Origin: Ideonella aquatica
GTDB lineage: Bacteria; Pseudomonadota; Gammaproteobacteria; Burkholderiales; Burkholderiaceae_C
Direction of reading: 5' to 3'
Assembly: GCF_018069755.1 (NCBI RefSeq)
Contig: NZ_JAGQDE010000003.1
Location: forward strand, 62,001-126,000
Length of the DNA stretch: 64,000 nucleotides
Positions within the stretch are counted from its first letter, which is position 1, and each line of letters opens with the position of its first letter. This document shows positions 25,501-33,817 of this stretch, in pieces. The position numbers were made by a program, and so were the translations under genes. The notes below the pieces were generated by a model. The model did not search any database, was not told where the DNA came from, and saw only the letters and a list, made by a program, of their open reading frames with translations.

Positions 25501-26627
25501 AGGGCGCGCAGGCGGGCGTCCAGCGTGAGGGTGTCGGCCTGCCAGTTCAGCGTCGCGTCGGCCTGGCCACCGTCGGGCAGCGTGGCCTGCAGGCGCTCCA
25601 GCGTCAGGCCTCGGGGCAGCAGCGCAGTGGCATCGGCCCACTGCCAGTGGGCCTGCCATTGCAGACGGGACAGCGGCAGGCGGGCGCTGTCCCAGGGACC
25701 GGCGGCGGCGTTGTCGATGCGGCCCTCCCAGGCCGTGGGCTGGCCGGCCTGGCGCGCGGCCAGCGACACGCTGGCATCCAGCGCGGTGCGCGGCCAGCCG
25801 GCCTGCAGCGCCGACAAGTCCAGCGCCTGGCTGCGCAGCTGCAGTGCGCCCAGGGGCCAGGGGCTGAAGGGCTGCACCTGGGCGTCGGCGTCCAGCGACG
25901 GCGCGGTCTGGCCGGACGGCGCCTGACCGCGCAGCGTGGCGCGGGCGCGCAGCTTGGTCAGTGGGCCGTCGGCCTGCAGCGTGGCCTGCCAGGGGGTGGC
26001 GGCGCCGTCCAGGCTGTGCGCCTGCACCTGGGCCTGCAGCGGCAGCGGCGCGTGGGTGCCCAGCTGCAGCGTGCCGCTGAAGCCGGCCTGGCGGGTCTGG
26101 GCCTGGGTGAGCGTCAGCCGGTGTTCGGTGGGGCCGGCGTGCCCGCTGCCGGCCAGGGCCTGCAGGGCTTCGGCCTGGTCGATCTGCAGGCGGCCAATCT
26201 GCCAGCGCGCCAGGTCCAGCACCAGCGGCAGCGCCAGGCTGTCCGGCACGGGCGTGGGGCCGGACGAGGGCGCGCTGCGCCACTGCACGCTGTCGGCCTG
26301 CAGCGCCTCGGCCTGCAGGCCCAGCCAGGCGCCCTCCGCGGGGCGCCACTGCCAACGCAGGCCCCGCAGCTGCCAGGCGCCCAGGTCGAGCTGACCGGCG
26401 CTGCCTTGCCAGTGCAGCGCGCGGGCGCTCAGGTCCGGTCCGCTCAGCGTGCCTTGCAGGCCGTCCACGCGCAGCCCGGGCACCTGGCCCAGCGCCCAGG
26501 CGGCGCCGGCCTCGGTGCGCAGCAGCCAGCCCCCCGCACCGATGCCCGCTGCGGCCAGCAGGCTGGCTGCCAGCAGCGCGGCGGGCCAGCGCCGTCGGCG
26601 CGCCGTGGGGGCCGCGGTCGTGTCCAT
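22515..26627 (-). CDS. tamB: Translocation and assembly module protein TamB
   Basis: TamB is a very long inner-membrane-anchored beta-helical protein that spans the periplasm. With TamA it assists outer-membrane protein insertion and is also implicated in phospholipid transport. The 1370-residue product has an N-terminal anchor (RRWPAALLAASLLAAAGIGAGGWLL), a long body of amphipathic beta repeats rich in Leu, Gln and Trp, and the conserved C-terminal DUF490 domain. That domain shows VTSGQATLSLSPERW, YVAYGQNLDIERGVLSFTGPVEDPRLDIFAVRP and KLSWLMLGREPDGLGEAD, and ends in SGEDNAVDLIWSWRWP. Its ATG shares one base with the TamA stop (TGATG), so the two are translated together. Confidence 0.96.
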   Translation of the reverse strand: MDTTAAPTARRRRWPAALLAASLLAAAGIGAGGWLLRTEAGAAWALGQVPGLRVDGLQGTLSGPDLSARALHWQGSAGQLDLGAWQLRGLRWQWRPAEGAWLGLQAEALQADSVQWRSAPSSGPTPVPDSLALPLVLDLARWQIGRLQIDQAEALQALAGSGHAGPTEHRLTLTQAQTRQAGFSGTLQLGTHAPLPLQAQVQAHSLDGAATPWQATLQADGPLTKLRARATLRGQAPSGQTAPSLDADAQVQPFSPWPLGALQLRSQALDLSALQAGWPRTALDASVSLAARQAGQPTAWEGRIDNAAAGPWDSARLPLSRLQWQAHWQWADATALLPRGLTLERLQATLPDGGQADATLNWQADTLTLDARLRALHPEALDRRLRASTWSGPLTGQLAGLPALDDWLAGRAALQAQALRGQLTVDWQGRLVGAPATPELGLALDLRADARQLQLQRAELKAGEARAKLSGQVVPEGSGRWQLQLQGGLQQLDPTLWWPLAADSPWRRGPHRLQGQWQAQGRLDTDRLAQASPSQWPLAWQGRLGAELQPSLLAGVPLQGQLTWERQVRSQGTAVLDLAGNRLQARWDGDTEAVGGELGLDAPALAAAAPLLRLLDPAWAPSAGRLQATLSRTPGQRAWRADVQADALQLPGVQLSQGQARLAWPGEPDGPLQLDAQLRGLAAGVLQLDQAQARVDGRLAEHRLSLTASGPARPGELLAQALGTPGGNGTELRLAGQGRWLTDGEGWAGRWQAALSELRLRARGTGSAAGSDWLSTTDLQAELQLDAQAHPLRATLQPGALALPETRLRWRQAEARWRPGRAAPTLALDAQIEPFALAPLLARAQPELGWRGDLRLGGSVQIRREERFDAELVFERLGGDLAMVDDARDPRSRVQPLALSDLRLALSAHDGTWHFTQALAGRALGEMAGVATLQTRPELAWPTADAPLNGVLQLRVANLGAWGAWVPPGWRLGGALAVTAGFGGRFGAPEVTGRLSGERLEARHALMGVQLSDGQVDMRLDGERAHIEQFSFRGGDGRVTLQGEARLGARPELQLQAQAERFQVLGRLDRRLVTSGQATLSLSPERWLLDGALKVDEGLVDVSQGDAPGLDNDVVFASARPASAETAGTARAQRPMQLKAKLDLGERLRIKGRGIDGTLRGELLASVTNQKLSVNGSVRLQDGHYVAYGQNLDIERGVLSFTGPVEDPRLDIFAVRPNLDVTVGVQVTGTALNPRVRLASEPEMSDAYKLSWLMLGREPDGLGEADTALLQRAAVALLAGEGEAPTDAVMKALGLTDFSLRQATDANDVRQMVVSVGKQLSRRWYVGYERGVNATTGTWQLVYRIAQRFTLRAQSGEDNAVDLIWSWRWP

Positions 26628-28489
26628 CAGAAGGCGATGCCCACGCTCAGGTGCAGGCGCACGCTGCGCAGTTCCTGGCCATAGGCCAGGTCCAGCTTCA
26701 GCGGACCCACCGGGCTGCGCCAGCGCACGCCCAGGCCGTAGCCCAGCGCGGGCGAGAAGCCGCGCCAGCTGTCACTGGCCCGGCCGGCATCGACAAACGC
26801 GGCCCACCACACCGAGGGCAGCGTGGCCGACACCGGCCGCGCGATTTCGGCGCTGACCGTGGCCAGCACGCGGCCGCCGGTCAGGCTGCCGTCGGAGCGC
26901 GTGGGCGCCAGGCTGCGCCAGGCGTAGCCGCGCACGGATTCATCACCGCCGGCCCGAAAACGCAGCGCATCGGGCACCTGCACGTCGTCGCGCATCAGCA
27001 CCTGGCCGGCCTCCAGCCGCAGCTGGCTGTACCAGCTCTGGCCGATCGGCCAGTAGCCGGTGGCGCGCGCCTGCACGCGGCCGAAGCTGCCGCGGGCGCT
27101 GTCGCTGCCGTCAGCGGCGCCCAAGCCCAGGCCCAGCTGCACGGTGTAGCCCCGCGTGGGCAGCAGCGCGTTGTCGACGCGGCGCAGCGACCAGTCGGCC
27201 TGCAGCGACAGCGCGGCCAGGGTCTCGCAGGTGCCGGTGGCCAGTCCGCTGGCGCATTCGCGGCTGCGGTCGGCATCGATGTGGAGAAAGCGTTCGATGC
27301 CGCCGCGGTCGGTGGAGCGGCCCACGCGCAGGCGCTGCAGCAGCACGGTGTCGTTGTCGCCCACGGTGCGGTCCAGCGTGCCGCCCAGCACCCAGCGGCG
27401 GTAGTCGCGGTCGGGGTGGGTGGAGAGCTCGCCGTCCCAGCTCTGCTCCGACGCGCCCCACAGCAGCTTGTTGCGCAGCGACAGGTCGCGCCCGAACAGC
27501 CGGCGCTGCACATGCTCCAGCGAGACGCGCGGCCCGGTGTTGGCGCTGTAGCCCAGGCCGGCGGTGGCGGCCTGGCGTGGTGCCTCGTGCAGCTGCACGT
27601 TGACGGTGGCGGCGCCGGCCTGGGTGGGGTCGGGATCGAAGCCCACGTTGACGCTTTCGTACAGGCCCGTCTTCAGCAGCGTGGTTTGGTAGTCCAGCAG
27701 GCGCTGCTCGGTCAGCGCGGCGCCGGTCTCGAAGGGCGCCAGCGCGCGGGCGCGCTCCGGGGGCTGGTGCGTCAGGCCGTTGACGGCGATCAGGCCGGCG
27801 CGGAACAGCGGGCCGCTGTCGGCCACCAGGAAGAGGCGCACGCCGGTCAGCTCGGCGTCCACCTCGGCGGCGGTGCCGGCCCAGTTGGCGGCCGCGTAGC
27901 CCTGGGCCCGCAGGCTGGCGATGACGGCGTTCTTGGCCTCGCTCCAGGCGGCATTGCTGAAGCTGCTGCCCGGCGCCAGCGGCCAGCGCTGGCCCAGGCG
28001 CTGCTGCAGCGCGCGGGCATCGGCATCGCCCTGCTCGGCGCGCTCGGGCAGTTCGCCGGTCCATTCGAAGGTCAGCCGGCTCACGCGCGCGGGCTCGCCC
28101 GGCGTGACGCGCAGGGTCAGCGTGCCGTCATCGGCGCGCAGCACCTCGGCTTGCGCGCGGAACAGGCCCAGCGGCTGCACCAACTGGCGGGCCTGGGCCG
28201 GGGCGCTGCCGATCAGGCGCGACCATTCCAGGTCGCTGAAGCTGGCAGCGTCGGGTTGGGCGATCGCGCGGGCCAGATCCAGGTGCTTGTCGAGCAGGTC
28301 GCGCACCGCGCCCGGGGCGTCCAAGCGCAGCCGCGGCACCTTGCCGACGGGCGCAACAGGCTCGGCAGCCGGCGCGGTGGCGTCGGGAACCGAGGCGGCG
28401 CTGTCCGGCGCCGCCGGCTGCGCCAGCGCCAGGCCGGGTGCAGCCGCCAGCGCCCACAGCGCCGCGGCCAGCCGCTGTCGCCAGCTCAT
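26627..28489 (-). CDS. tamA: Outer-membrane Omp85-family protein TamA
   Basis: The 620-residue product begins MSWRQRLAAALWALAAAPGLALAQ, a signal peptide, followed by a Pro/Ala linker. Three POTRA-like modules come next (for instance LLDYQTTLLKTGLYESVNVGF in the third), then a 16-strand Omp85 barrel with FRAGGDESVRGYAWRSL (the conserved lid-lock region), GYGLGVRWRSPVGPLKLDLAYG and a terminal Phe. It works with TamB in outer-membrane biogenesis. Its ATG overlaps the stop of the upstream VWA gene (ATGA), so VWA, tamA and tamB read as one transcript. That link between a VWA protein and the Tam pair could be incidental. Confidence 0.95.
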   Translation of the reverse strand: MSWRQRLAAALWALAAAPGLALAQPAAPDSAASVPDATAPAAEPVAPVGKVPRLRLDAPGAVRDLLDKHLDLARAIAQPDAASFSDLEWSRLIGSAPAQARQLVQPLGLFRAQAEVLRADDGTLTLRVTPGEPARVSRLTFEWTGELPERAEQGDADARALQQRLGQRWPLAPGSSFSNAAWSEAKNAVIASLRAQGYAAANWAGTAAEVDAELTGVRLFLVADSGPLFRAGLIAVNGLTHQPPERARALAPFETGAALTEQRLLDYQTTLLKTGLYESVNVGFDPDPTQAGAATVNVQLHEAPRQAATAGLGYSANTGPRVSLEHVQRRLFGRDLSLRNKLLWGASEQSWDGELSTHPDRDYRRWVLGGTLDRTVGDNDTVLLQRLRVGRSTDRGGIERFLHIDADRSRECASGLATGTCETLAALSLQADWSLRRVDNALLPTRGYTVQLGLGLGAADGSDSARGSFGRVQARATGYWPIGQSWYSQLRLEAGQVLMRDDVQVPDALRFRAGGDESVRGYAWRSLAPTRSDGSLTGGRVLATVSAEIARPVSATLPSVWWAAFVDAGRASDSWRGFSPALGYGLGVRWRSPVGPLKLDLAYGQELRSVRLHLSVGIAF

Positions 28490-29655
28490 TTGCTGAGCAG
28501 TCGCATCGCCCCTTCCAGGCCCTGCAGGGTCAGCGGGAACATGCGCTGGCTCACCAGCTGCTGCACGATCGCAATGCTCTGCCGGTACTGCCAGACGCCC
28601 TGCGGCTCGGGGTTGATCCAGGCGAACTTGGGGAAGGCGTGGGTGAGCCGCTGCAGCCATTCGGCGCCGGGCTCCTCGTTGTTGTACTCGACGCTGCCAC
28701 CGGGTTGCAGGATCTCGTAGGGGCTCATCGTGGCATCGCCGACAAAGATCAGGCGCCAGTCCTTGTTGTACTTGCGGATGATGTCCCAGGTGGCGCTCTT
28801 CTCGGTGTAGCGCCGGCGGTTGTTCTTCCACATGAAGTCATAGACGCAGTTGTGGAAGTAGTAGAACTCGAGGTGCTTGAACTCGCTGCGCGCGGCCGAG
28901 AACAGCTCCTCCACACGGTGGATGTGCTCGTCCATCGTGCCGCCCACGTCCATCAGCAGCAGCACCTTCACCTTGTTGTGGCGCTCGGGCACCATCTTGA
29001 TGTCGAGCAGGCCGGCATTGGCGGCGGTGGAGTGGATGGTGTCGTCCAGGTCCAGCTCCAGCTCCGAGCCCTCGCGGGCGAAGCGGCGCAGGCGGCGCAG
29101 CGCCACCTTGATGTTGCGCGTGCCCAGCTCCTTGGTGTCGTCGTAGTCGGCATAGGCACGCTGGTCCCACACCTTGACGGCGCTGCGGTTCTTGCCCGGG
29201 CCGCCGATGCGCACGCCCTGCGGGTTGTAGCCGCCGTGGCCGAAGGGGCTGGTGCCGCCGGTGCCGATCCACTTGCTGCCGCCTTCGTGGCGCTCCTTCT
29301 GCTCCTCGAGGCGCTTCTTCAAAGTCTGCATCAGCTCGTCCCAGCCCATCTTCTCGATGGCGGCCTTCTGCTCGGGCGTGAGCTCTTTCTCGAGGACCTT
29401 GCGCAGCCACTCCAGCGGGATCTCCTGGCCGAAGTCGGTGAGCATCTCCACGCCCTTGAAGTAGGCGCCGAAGGCGCGGTCGAACTTGTCGAAGTGGGCC
29501 TCGTCCTTGACCAGGGTGGTGCGCGACAGGTAGTAGAAATCGTTCACCGACGGGCCGATCACGCCGGCCTTGAGTGCCTCGAGCAAGGTCAGGTACTCCT
29601 TGACCGACACCGGCAGCTTGGCGGAACGCAGCGTGTAGAAGAAGTCGATCAGCAT
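28486..29655 (-). CDS. CoxE-like VWA-domain protein, probable partner of the MoxR ATPase
   Basis: The 389-residue protein begins MLIDFFYTLRSAKLPVSVKEYL and has a charged middle region (ELTPEQKAAIEKMGWDELMQTLKKRLEEQ), a Gly-rich stretch (GTGGTSPFGHGGYNPQG) and a VWA domain. The metal-binding MIDAS motif reads LLLMDVGGTMDEH, so the usual D-x-S-x-S is D-x-G-x-T; the metal-binding Asp and Thr are kept. Proteins of this kind work with MoxR AAA+ ATPases as chaperone pairs for metal-centre insertion or complex assembly. The matching MoxR gene is 4.2 kb upstream on the same strand (33814-34668) and not adjacent. The start at 29655 is the first ATG before the conserved N-terminus. Confidence 0.88.
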   Translation of the reverse strand: MLIDFFYTLRSAKLPVSVKEYLTLLEALKAGVIGPSVNDFYYLSRTTLVKDEAHFDKFDRAFGAYFKGVEMLTDFGQEIPLEWLRKVLEKELTPEQKAAIEKMGWDELMQTLKKRLEEQKERHEGGSKWIGTGGTSPFGHGGYNPQGVRIGGPGKNRSAVKVWDQRAYADYDDTKELGTRNIKVALRRLRRFAREGSELELDLDDTIHSTAANAGLLDIKMVPERHNKVKVLLLMDVGGTMDEHIHRVEELFSAARSEFKHLEFYYFHNCVYDFMWKNNRRRYTEKSATWDIIRKYNKDWRLIFVGDATMSPYEILQPGGSVEYNNEEPGAEWLQRLTHAFPKFAWINPEPQGVWQYRQSIAIVQQLVSQRMFPLTLQGLEGAMRLLSK

Positions 29656-29791
29656 GGTGTCGGTCCGCCACGACGGCGGTAGAGGCCGATTGTGCCGAAT
29701 CCGTGCCGCCCAGGGGCACCGAAGGGGACACCGCAGCGGCTTGTGCCCATAATGCGCAGGTCGAACCCGGGGAGGTCCGGGCGCTGAGGCC

Positions 29792-31000
29792 GTGAACAAC
29801 GTCAACAATACCTTGCTGGCTGTCCTGGCTGTTCAGGCGGCGCTGTGCGGCGCCGGCTGGTGGGTGGGCGCGGCCACGCTGGGCCTGTCGCGGTCGGCCG
29901 CGCTGCACTGGATGGGCCTGTGCCTGAGCATCGGCCTGGGCTCGGTGCTGTTCATGCCCGGTCTGGATGTGCCGCTGGAGCTGAGCCTGCCAACGCGCAA
30001 CCTGCTGGTCCTGCTGGGCTGCATGCTGCTGCGGCGTGGCAATGCGCTGTTCCTGCGCGGCGACACCGCCGATCTGGAGCAGGCGCTGCTGCTGGCCGTG
30101 GCGGTGCTGGCGATGCTGCTGATCGGCATGGAGCCGGGCGAGCAGTGGGTGCGTGCGCTGACGCTCTCGTCGGCGATCGGCTGGGTGCTGCTGCGCGGCG
30201 GCATCGAGCTGGTGCGCGGCCTGATGCGCGAGCACAGCTGGGCCGGCGCCCTGACGATCAGCCTGCCGATGCTGCTGCTGGGCGCGGCGCTGATGGGCCG
30301 GGCTGCCTCGGCGCTGGTGGTGCCGCCGCAGTCGCCGATGCTCGACCTGTCACAGCCCAGCTCGGCCGGCACCGGCCTGCTGCTGACTGCGCTGCTGGTC
30401 TTCAGCACCACCCAGCTGATGCTGCTGTACCTGGTGATCATGCGCCTGGTGCGGCGCCTGCGCGAGGTGGCCAGCCAGGACCCGCTGACCCGCCTGCTCA
30501 ACCGCCGCGCCTGGATGCTGGCCCTGCAGGCCGAGCGGGTGCGCATGCAGCGCCACCCTTGCGCCACCGCGATGGCGGTGATCGACATCGACGGCTTTCG
30601 CCACCTGAACCAGCGCTACGGCAACGCCCAGGGCGACGATCTGCTGCAGCAGCTGGCGCGCTGCCTGGAAGAGACCGCCCGTGCCACCGACGTGGTGGCT
30701 CGCCTGGGCGCCGACCAGTTCGGCGTGTTGCTGTCCGACACCGACGCCGACGGTGCCACCGAGGCCGCCGAGCGCCTGCGCCAGGCCGTGGCGGGCCTGA
30801 ACCTGCGCGTGGGCGAGGAACGTGTGCCGCTGACGATCAGCGTCGGCGTGGCGGTGCAGCCGGCCGACCTGGCGCTGCAGCTGTCATTCTCGGCGCTGCA
30901 ACTGCGTGCCGACGAGGCGCTCAGCTCGGCCAAGGCGGGTGGCGGCAACCGGGTGCAGATCGATCGCCGCCCGGCCAGCCTGGCCTTGGCCGGCGCCTGA
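29792..31000 (+). CDS. Membrane GGDEF-domain protein with a degenerate active site (GADQF)
   Basis: The 402-residue product has about six hydrophobic segments in residues 8-220, then a GGDEF domain. The first metal-binding element is intact (AMAVIDIDGFRHLNQRYGNAQGDDLL, Asp264 and Asp266). The signature, however, reads RLGADQF (304-310) where R-x-G-G-D/E-E-F is expected: the second Gly is Ala and the metal-ligand Glu is Gln. Cyclic-di-GMP synthesis is therefore probably lost or weak, leaving a GTP-binding or dimerisation role. The start is a GTG close after GAGG; the region before it is shared with the divergent VWA gene. The stop abuts the stop of the opposite S9 peptidase gene without a spacer. 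Confidence 0.85.
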   Translation: MNNVNNTLLAVLAVQAALCGAGWWVGAATLGLSRSAALHWMGLCLSIGLGSVLFMPGLDVPLELSLPTRNLLVLLGCMLLRRGNALFLRGDTADLEQALLLAVAVLAMLLIGMEPGEQWVRALTLSSAIGWVLLRGGIELVRGLMREHSWAGALTISLPMLLLGAALMGRAASALVVPPQSPMLDLSQPSSAGTGLLLTALLVFSTTQLMLLYLVIMRLVRRLREVASQDPLTRLLNRRAWMLALQAERVRMQRHPCATAMAVIDIDGFRHLNQRYGNAQGDDLLQQLARCLEETARATDVVARLGADQFGVLLSDTDADGATEAAERLRQAVAGLNLRVGEERVPLTISVGVAVQPADLALQLSFSALQLRADEALSSAKAGGGNRVQIDRRPASLALAGA

Positions 31001-32998
31001 TCAGGTCTTGACCCGGTCGTAGCGCGTCAGCCAGTCAAAGAAGGCCTGGTGCCACTGCCGGCTGTTGCGCGGCTTGAGCACCCAGTGGTTCTCGTCCGGG
31101 AACCACAGCATCCGGGCCGGCACGCCGCGCGCCTTGAGCGTGTTGTAGTAGGCAAAGCCCTGGGCGTCGGGCACGCGGTAGTCCAGCGCGCCATGCACCA
31201 CCAGCGTCGGCGTGCTGAAGGCGCTGGCAAAGGCATGCGGGCTCTGCGAGGCGATCTTGGCCGGGTCCTCCCAGTACCAGGCGCCCATCTCGTCACCGGT
31301 CCAGGGCCAGCAGTCGTCGGCGAACATGGCCGTCCAGTCGTAGCAGCCGGCATGGCAGATGTAGGCGGCGTAGCGGCCAGGGGCGCAGTGGCCGTTCATC
31401 CAGGCCACCATGTAGCCGCCGTAGCTGCCGCCGCTGGCAAAGACACGGCGCTTGTCGACCCAGCGCTTGCTCAGCAGCCAGTCGGTGGCGGCTTCAATGT
31501 CCTGCAGCTCCAGCTCGCCCCAGCGGTGCGAGATCGAGTCCTTGAAGGCGTGGCCGAAGCTGCTGGAGCCGTGGTAGTTGACGCTGGCCACCACATAGCC
31601 CTGGGCCGCGAAGACCTTGTTGTTCCAGCGCCAGTGCCAGTTGTCGCCGGGCGCGGTGTGCGGGCCGCCATGGATGGTGTGCAGCACCGGGTGCTTCTTC
31701 TTGGGGTCGAAGCCGGGTGGGTAGTGCAGCCAGACCTGGACCGCATCACCCAGCGCGCCGGTGATCCAGACCTCTTCAGTGCGGCCCAGCTCGAACGCGG
31801 CCAGCGCGCGGTCATTGAGGTGCTCCATGCGGCGCACATCCTCACCGGGCAGATGGGCCTGCAGACGGGCCGGGTGATCGGCGGTGTCGGCCAGCGTCAC
31901 CACGGTGCCGGCGGCTTTGTCGAAAGCCAGCACCCAGCCCCCTTCCACCACCACTTCGGCGCGGCGATCCGGCAGATCGAAGCGCCACAGGTGCTGGCGG
32001 CCGCGCTGCTCGGCGGTGAAGAGCAGGGCCTGACCGTCGTCCTCCCAGTGCAGCGGGGCCTGCACCTCGTGGTCCCAGTTGGCGCTGGGCACCTCCCAGA
32101 CGCCGTCCTCGCGCCGCCACAGACCCAGTTGCTGGGGCATGGTGTGTTTCTGGCCGCGGTGGCAGGCGCGGAAGGCCACGGCCTCGCCGTCCGGCGCGTA
32201 GGCCGGCGTGGTGAAGCCCCACTCGGCGTCCTGCGCCAGGGTCTGGAAGCGCTTGCCGCGCAGGCGCAGCTCGACGATCGCCGGCCGGCTGTCGGTGCGT
32301 TTGGCCGGGTCCGGGTCCCAGGCAAAGACCAGGCTCTGGCCGTCGGGCGCGATGTCAAAGCAGCTCTCGTCGGGCTCGAAGCGGGTGAGCTCGTAGGGCG
32401 TGCCTTCGAACAGATCGGTGCTGCGGCCGGTGTCCAGGTCCAGCACCAGCACATGGGGCACGCGGTCCATCGGGATCATGTGGTCCCAGAAGCGCACGAT
32501 CTCGGCGTCGCTGGCGATGCCGGTCTCCTTGCGCTCGGTGAAGGCCTGGTGCGCCTTGGCCTGGGCCGCCGCGCCCTTCAGGCCCGGTCGCACCCACGAC
32601 ACAAAGGCGATGCGCCGGCCATCCGGAAACCACTTGAAGCCGCCGACGCCGGTGGCCACGTTGCCCACCCGGCGTGCCTCGCCGCCATCGGGCGGGATGA
32701 CGTAGAACTGCGGCTCGCTGTCCTTGGCGCCCTCCTGTTCGCGGCGGGCAACGAAGCCGACCAGATCGCCCAGGGGCGAAAAGCGCGGCGCGCCGTCCTT
32801 GTCGCCGCAGCGGGTCAGCTCGCGCGGGCGGCCGCCCAGCGTGGAGAACAGCCACAGCGAGGCAGGGCTGCGGTTGGCGGCCATATCGGGCCGGGTCACC
32901 GCGGCCACCGCCTGCGCGCCGTCGGGCGACAGGCTGGGCGCGCCGATCCTCGCCAGGCGCCAGAGATCGTCGATCGTGAAGGGCTTGTGGCGGGCCAT
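31001..32998 (-). CDS. S9-family serine peptidase (prolyl-oligopeptidase/acylaminoacyl type)
   Basis: The 665-residue product has an N-terminal beta-propeller (WD40-like PD40 segments such as APSLSPDGAQAVAAVTRPD and FDIAPDGQSLVFAWDP) and a C-terminal alpha/beta-hydrolase domain. The nucleophile lies in ASGGSYGGYMVAW; the acid is probably in HGALDYRVPDAQG and the His in PDENHWVL. There is no signal peptide, so it should act on short peptides in the cytoplasm. The ATG at 32998 has GAGGAGA upstream. The next gene upstream ends 15 bases away, so the GNAT gene, this peptidase and perhaps the MoxR genes form a minus-strand transcript. Confidence 0.95.
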   Translation of the reverse strand: MARHKPFTIDDLWRLARIGAPSLSPDGAQAVAAVTRPDMAANRSPASLWLFSTLGGRPRELTRCGDKDGAPRFSPLGDLVGFVARREQEGAKDSEPQFYVIPPDGGEARRVGNVATGVGGFKWFPDGRRIAFVSWVRPGLKGAAAQAKAHQAFTERKETGIASDAEIVRFWDHMIPMDRVPHVLVLDLDTGRSTDLFEGTPYELTRFEPDESCFDIAPDGQSLVFAWDPDPAKRTDSRPAIVELRLRGKRFQTLAQDAEWGFTTPAYAPDGEAVAFRACHRGQKHTMPQQLGLWRREDGVWEVPSANWDHEVQAPLHWEDDGQALLFTAEQRGRQHLWRFDLPDRRAEVVVEGGWVLAFDKAAGTVVTLADTADHPARLQAHLPGEDVRRMEHLNDRALAAFELGRTEEVWITGALGDAVQVWLHYPPGFDPKKKHPVLHTIHGGPHTAPGDNWHWRWNNKVFAAQGYVVASVNYHGSSSFGHAFKDSISHRWGELELQDIEAATDWLLSKRWVDKRRVFASGGSYGGYMVAWMNGHCAPGRYAAYICHAGCYDWTAMFADDCWPWTGDEMGAWYWEDPAKIASQSPHAFASAFSTPTLVVHGALDYRVPDAQGFAYYNTLKARGVPARMLWFPDENHWVLKPRNSRQWHQAFFDWLTRYDRVKT

Positions 32999-33012
32999 GA
33001 CGGGGTGTCTCC

Positions 33013-33606
33013 TCAGCGTTGGCGGCTCAGCTGGTGGTCCAGGTGCTGCCGGATGGTCGGCCATTCGGCCGCGGTGATGCTGTACACGGCCGTGTCGCGC
33101 AGGCTGCCGTCAGCGGTGCGCTGGTGGGCGCGCAGAATGCCGTCGAGCTGGGCGCCCAGGCGCTCGATCGCGCGGCGGCTCTGGGTGTTCAGGCGGTGGG
33201 TGCGGAACTCCACCGCGATGCAGTCCAGGGTCTCGAAGGCATGGGTCAACAGCATTCGTTTGCACTCGGTGTTCAGTGCGCTGCGCTGCACGCGCCGGGC
33301 GTACCAGGTGCTGCCGATCTCGACCCGGCGGTGCACGCGGTCGATGTTCATGTAGGTGGTCATGCCCACCGGCACGCCTTGGGCATCCAGCACCGCAAAG
33401 GGCAGCATGCTGCCCGCGGCGTGCAGGCCCAGGCGGCGCTCGATCTCGGCGGCCATGCCCTCGGGGCGCGGCACCACGGTGTACCAGAGCCGCCACAGCT
33501 CGCCATCGCGCGCGGCGTCGGCCAGCGCGGCAGCGTGATCCGGGTGCAGCGGCACCAGGCTGGCGTGCTGCCCGCGCAGCGTCACCGCCTGCAGCAGTTC
33601 ACTCAT
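33013..33606 (-). CDS. GNAT-family N-acetyltransferase, RimJ/RimL-like
   Basis: The 197-residue product begins MSELLQAVTLRGQHASLVPLHPDHAAALADAARDGELW, typical of RimJ/RimL-type acetyltransferases. It has VPVGMTTYMNIDRVHRRVEIGSTWYARRVQRSALNTECKRMLL, covering the acetyl-CoA-binding region, and then NTQSRRAIERLGAQLDGILR. The acceptor may be a protein N-terminus or a small amine. The ATG at 33606 overlaps the preceding small membrane-protein gene by 8 bases, which supports this start and translational coupling. Confidence 0.88.
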   Translation of the reverse strand: MSELLQAVTLRGQHASLVPLHPDHAAALADAARDGELWRLWYTVVPRPEGMAAEIERRLGLHAAGSMLPFAVLDAQGVPVGMTTYMNIDRVHRRVEIGSTWYARRVQRSALNTECKRMLLTHAFETLDCIAVEFRTHRLNTQSRRAIERLGAQLDGILRAHQRTADGSLRDTAVYSITAAEWPTIRQHLDHQLSRQR

Positions 33607-33817
33607 CGCGTGATCCTTTTTGGGCGCGTTGCCAGGCGCGCGCACCGTGCAGGCCCAGGCCACCACCCAGGCCCACCAGCACGATGGCGCCGATGCTGGC
33701 GCCGCCATAGCCCTCGGCAAACAGATCCAGCCCCAGTGCCTGCCCCAGCCAGAAACCCGCCAGCGCGCCGCCGATGAAGCCCACCGCGTCAGAGACGCCT
33801 TCGACCCAGGGGCTCAA
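33599..33817 (-). CDS. Small Gly-rich membrane protein between MoxR and GNAT genes
   Basis: The 72-residue product has two hydrophobic Gly/Ala-rich helices (AVGFIGGALAGFWLGQALGL and SIGAIVLVGLGGGLGLHGA) and a charged C-terminus (RAWQRAQKGSRDE). The only suitable start is a TTG that overlaps the MoxR stop codon (TTGA), a coupling seen in compact operons. It overlaps the GNAT gene by 8 bases at its end. Family unknown. Confidence 0.6.
   Translation of the reverse strand: MSPWVEGVSDAVGFIGGALAGFWLGQALGLDLFAEGYGGASIGAIVLVGLGGGLGLHGARAWQRAQKGSRDE

Noticed and set aside
24522-26684. A very long open frame on the plus strand opposite tamB (similar long frames lie opposite the hybrid kinase, tamA and the S9 peptidase genes)
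   Set aside because: High G+C removes stop codons from antisense frames. The translations are low in complexity, have no motifs and no ribosome-binding sites, while the opposite-strand products are clear families.
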